The notes below the pieces were generated by a model. That model ran no database searches. It was given only the letters and a program-made list of their open reading frames with translations, and had not been told where the DNA came from. 5,114 nt of DNA, taken from contig CANQZF010000134.1 in NCBI GenBank assembly GCA_947628265.1, forward strand, positions 1-5,114, read 5' to 3'. Each line of letters starts with the position of its first letter. Position 1 is the stretch's first letter. The position numbers were made by a program, and so were the translations under genes. Of the stretch, positions 4,984 through 5,114 are shown piece after piece. The stretch is from an uncultured Oscillospiraceae bacterium. Its GTDB lineage: Bacteria > Bacillota > Clostridia > Oscillospirales > Oscillospiraceae.

Positions 4984-5114
4984 GATAGTGACTCCTCCCT
5001 GCGGGCGGCGTCGATTTCGGCGTTGATCTCCTCCAGCGTCATTTCAGCGTTCCCATGCGTCTCCGCTATCCGGCTGGCCTCCTTCATAGCCCGAAGCCCA
5101 CGGCTCTCCGCCCT
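4980..5114 (-). CDS. C-terminus of a type II antitoxin-like protein (5' end beyond window)
   Basis: 44 residues are visible, entering from the right edge and ending at TGA 4982-4980. They read as a helical stretch (GLRAMKEASRIAETHGNAE) followed by MTLEEINAEIDAARREE. The MTLEEINAEIxxAR ending is common at the C-terminus of small RelB/DinJ-like or similar type II antitoxins, the part that wraps the toxin. The N-terminal DNA-binding part lies outside the window, so the exact class cannot be fixed. The TGA overlaps a GTG start by four bases, the usual antitoxin-toxin arrangement, but the downstream gene looks truncated. The gene converges with the AraC-GH39 gene and no terminator is seen between them. 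Confidence 0.6.
   Translation of the reverse strand, partial: RAESRGLRAMKEASRIAETHGNAEMTLEEINAEIDAARREESLS

Overview
The window looks like part of a chromosome from a GC-rich gut-type Firmicute, most likely an Oscillospiraceae/Clostridia relative. This is an inference from high GC with strong purine-rich Shine-Dalgarno sites, a textbook sigma-A promoter, and an AraC regulator fused to a glycosidase-like domain next to sugar oxidoreductase/isomerase genes. No rRNA, tRNA, CRISPR array or insertion sequence is visible.

Layout. Positions 1-2140 hold a minus-strand operon, read from right to left. (i) A short leading gene at about 2140-1920 carries only the C-terminal end of a sugar phosphate isomerase/epimerase-like protein and needs a -1 frameshift to join its start to its conserved part. 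(ii) An intact Gfo/Idh/MocA-family oxidoreductase lies at 1909-800. (iii) A TIM-barrel sugar phosphate isomerase/epimerase runs from 787 off the left edge. The gaps are 10 and 12 nt, and each Shine-Dalgarno site touches the preceding stop codon. Positions 2141-2532 are a divergent control region. It has a near-consensus promoter toward the right, a TATAAT -10 box with a poor -35 toward the left (suggesting activator dependence), a helically phased set of three TTTTTGC repeats, a 16-bp perfect palindrome and a second inverted repeat beside the rightward promoter.

Positions 2533-4947 encode one long plus-strand protein: cupin, AraC-type double HTH, then a GH39 (beta-xylosidase-like) domain. It is broken by an in-frame TAG at 3157-3159 between the two HTH units. 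The GH39 part keeps the nucleophile region (E576) but has lost the NEP acid/base motif, so it looks like a pseudo-enzyme that could serve as a sugar sensor. Positions 4980-5114 hold, on the minus strand, the C-terminus of a type II antitoxin-like protein. It has a 4-nt overlap with a start codon whose reading frame soon runs into the antisense of the GH39 gene, so a partner (toxin) gene appears to have been cut off near 4950.

Working model (inference): the AraC-GH39 protein senses a glycoside or oligosaccharide and activates the divergent operon, whose NAD(P)-dependent oxidoreductase and TIM-barrel isomerase(s) oxidise and rearrange the sugar. The copy in this window shows decay at three points: the regulator nonsense codon, the truncated leading isomerase gene and the cut toxin gene.
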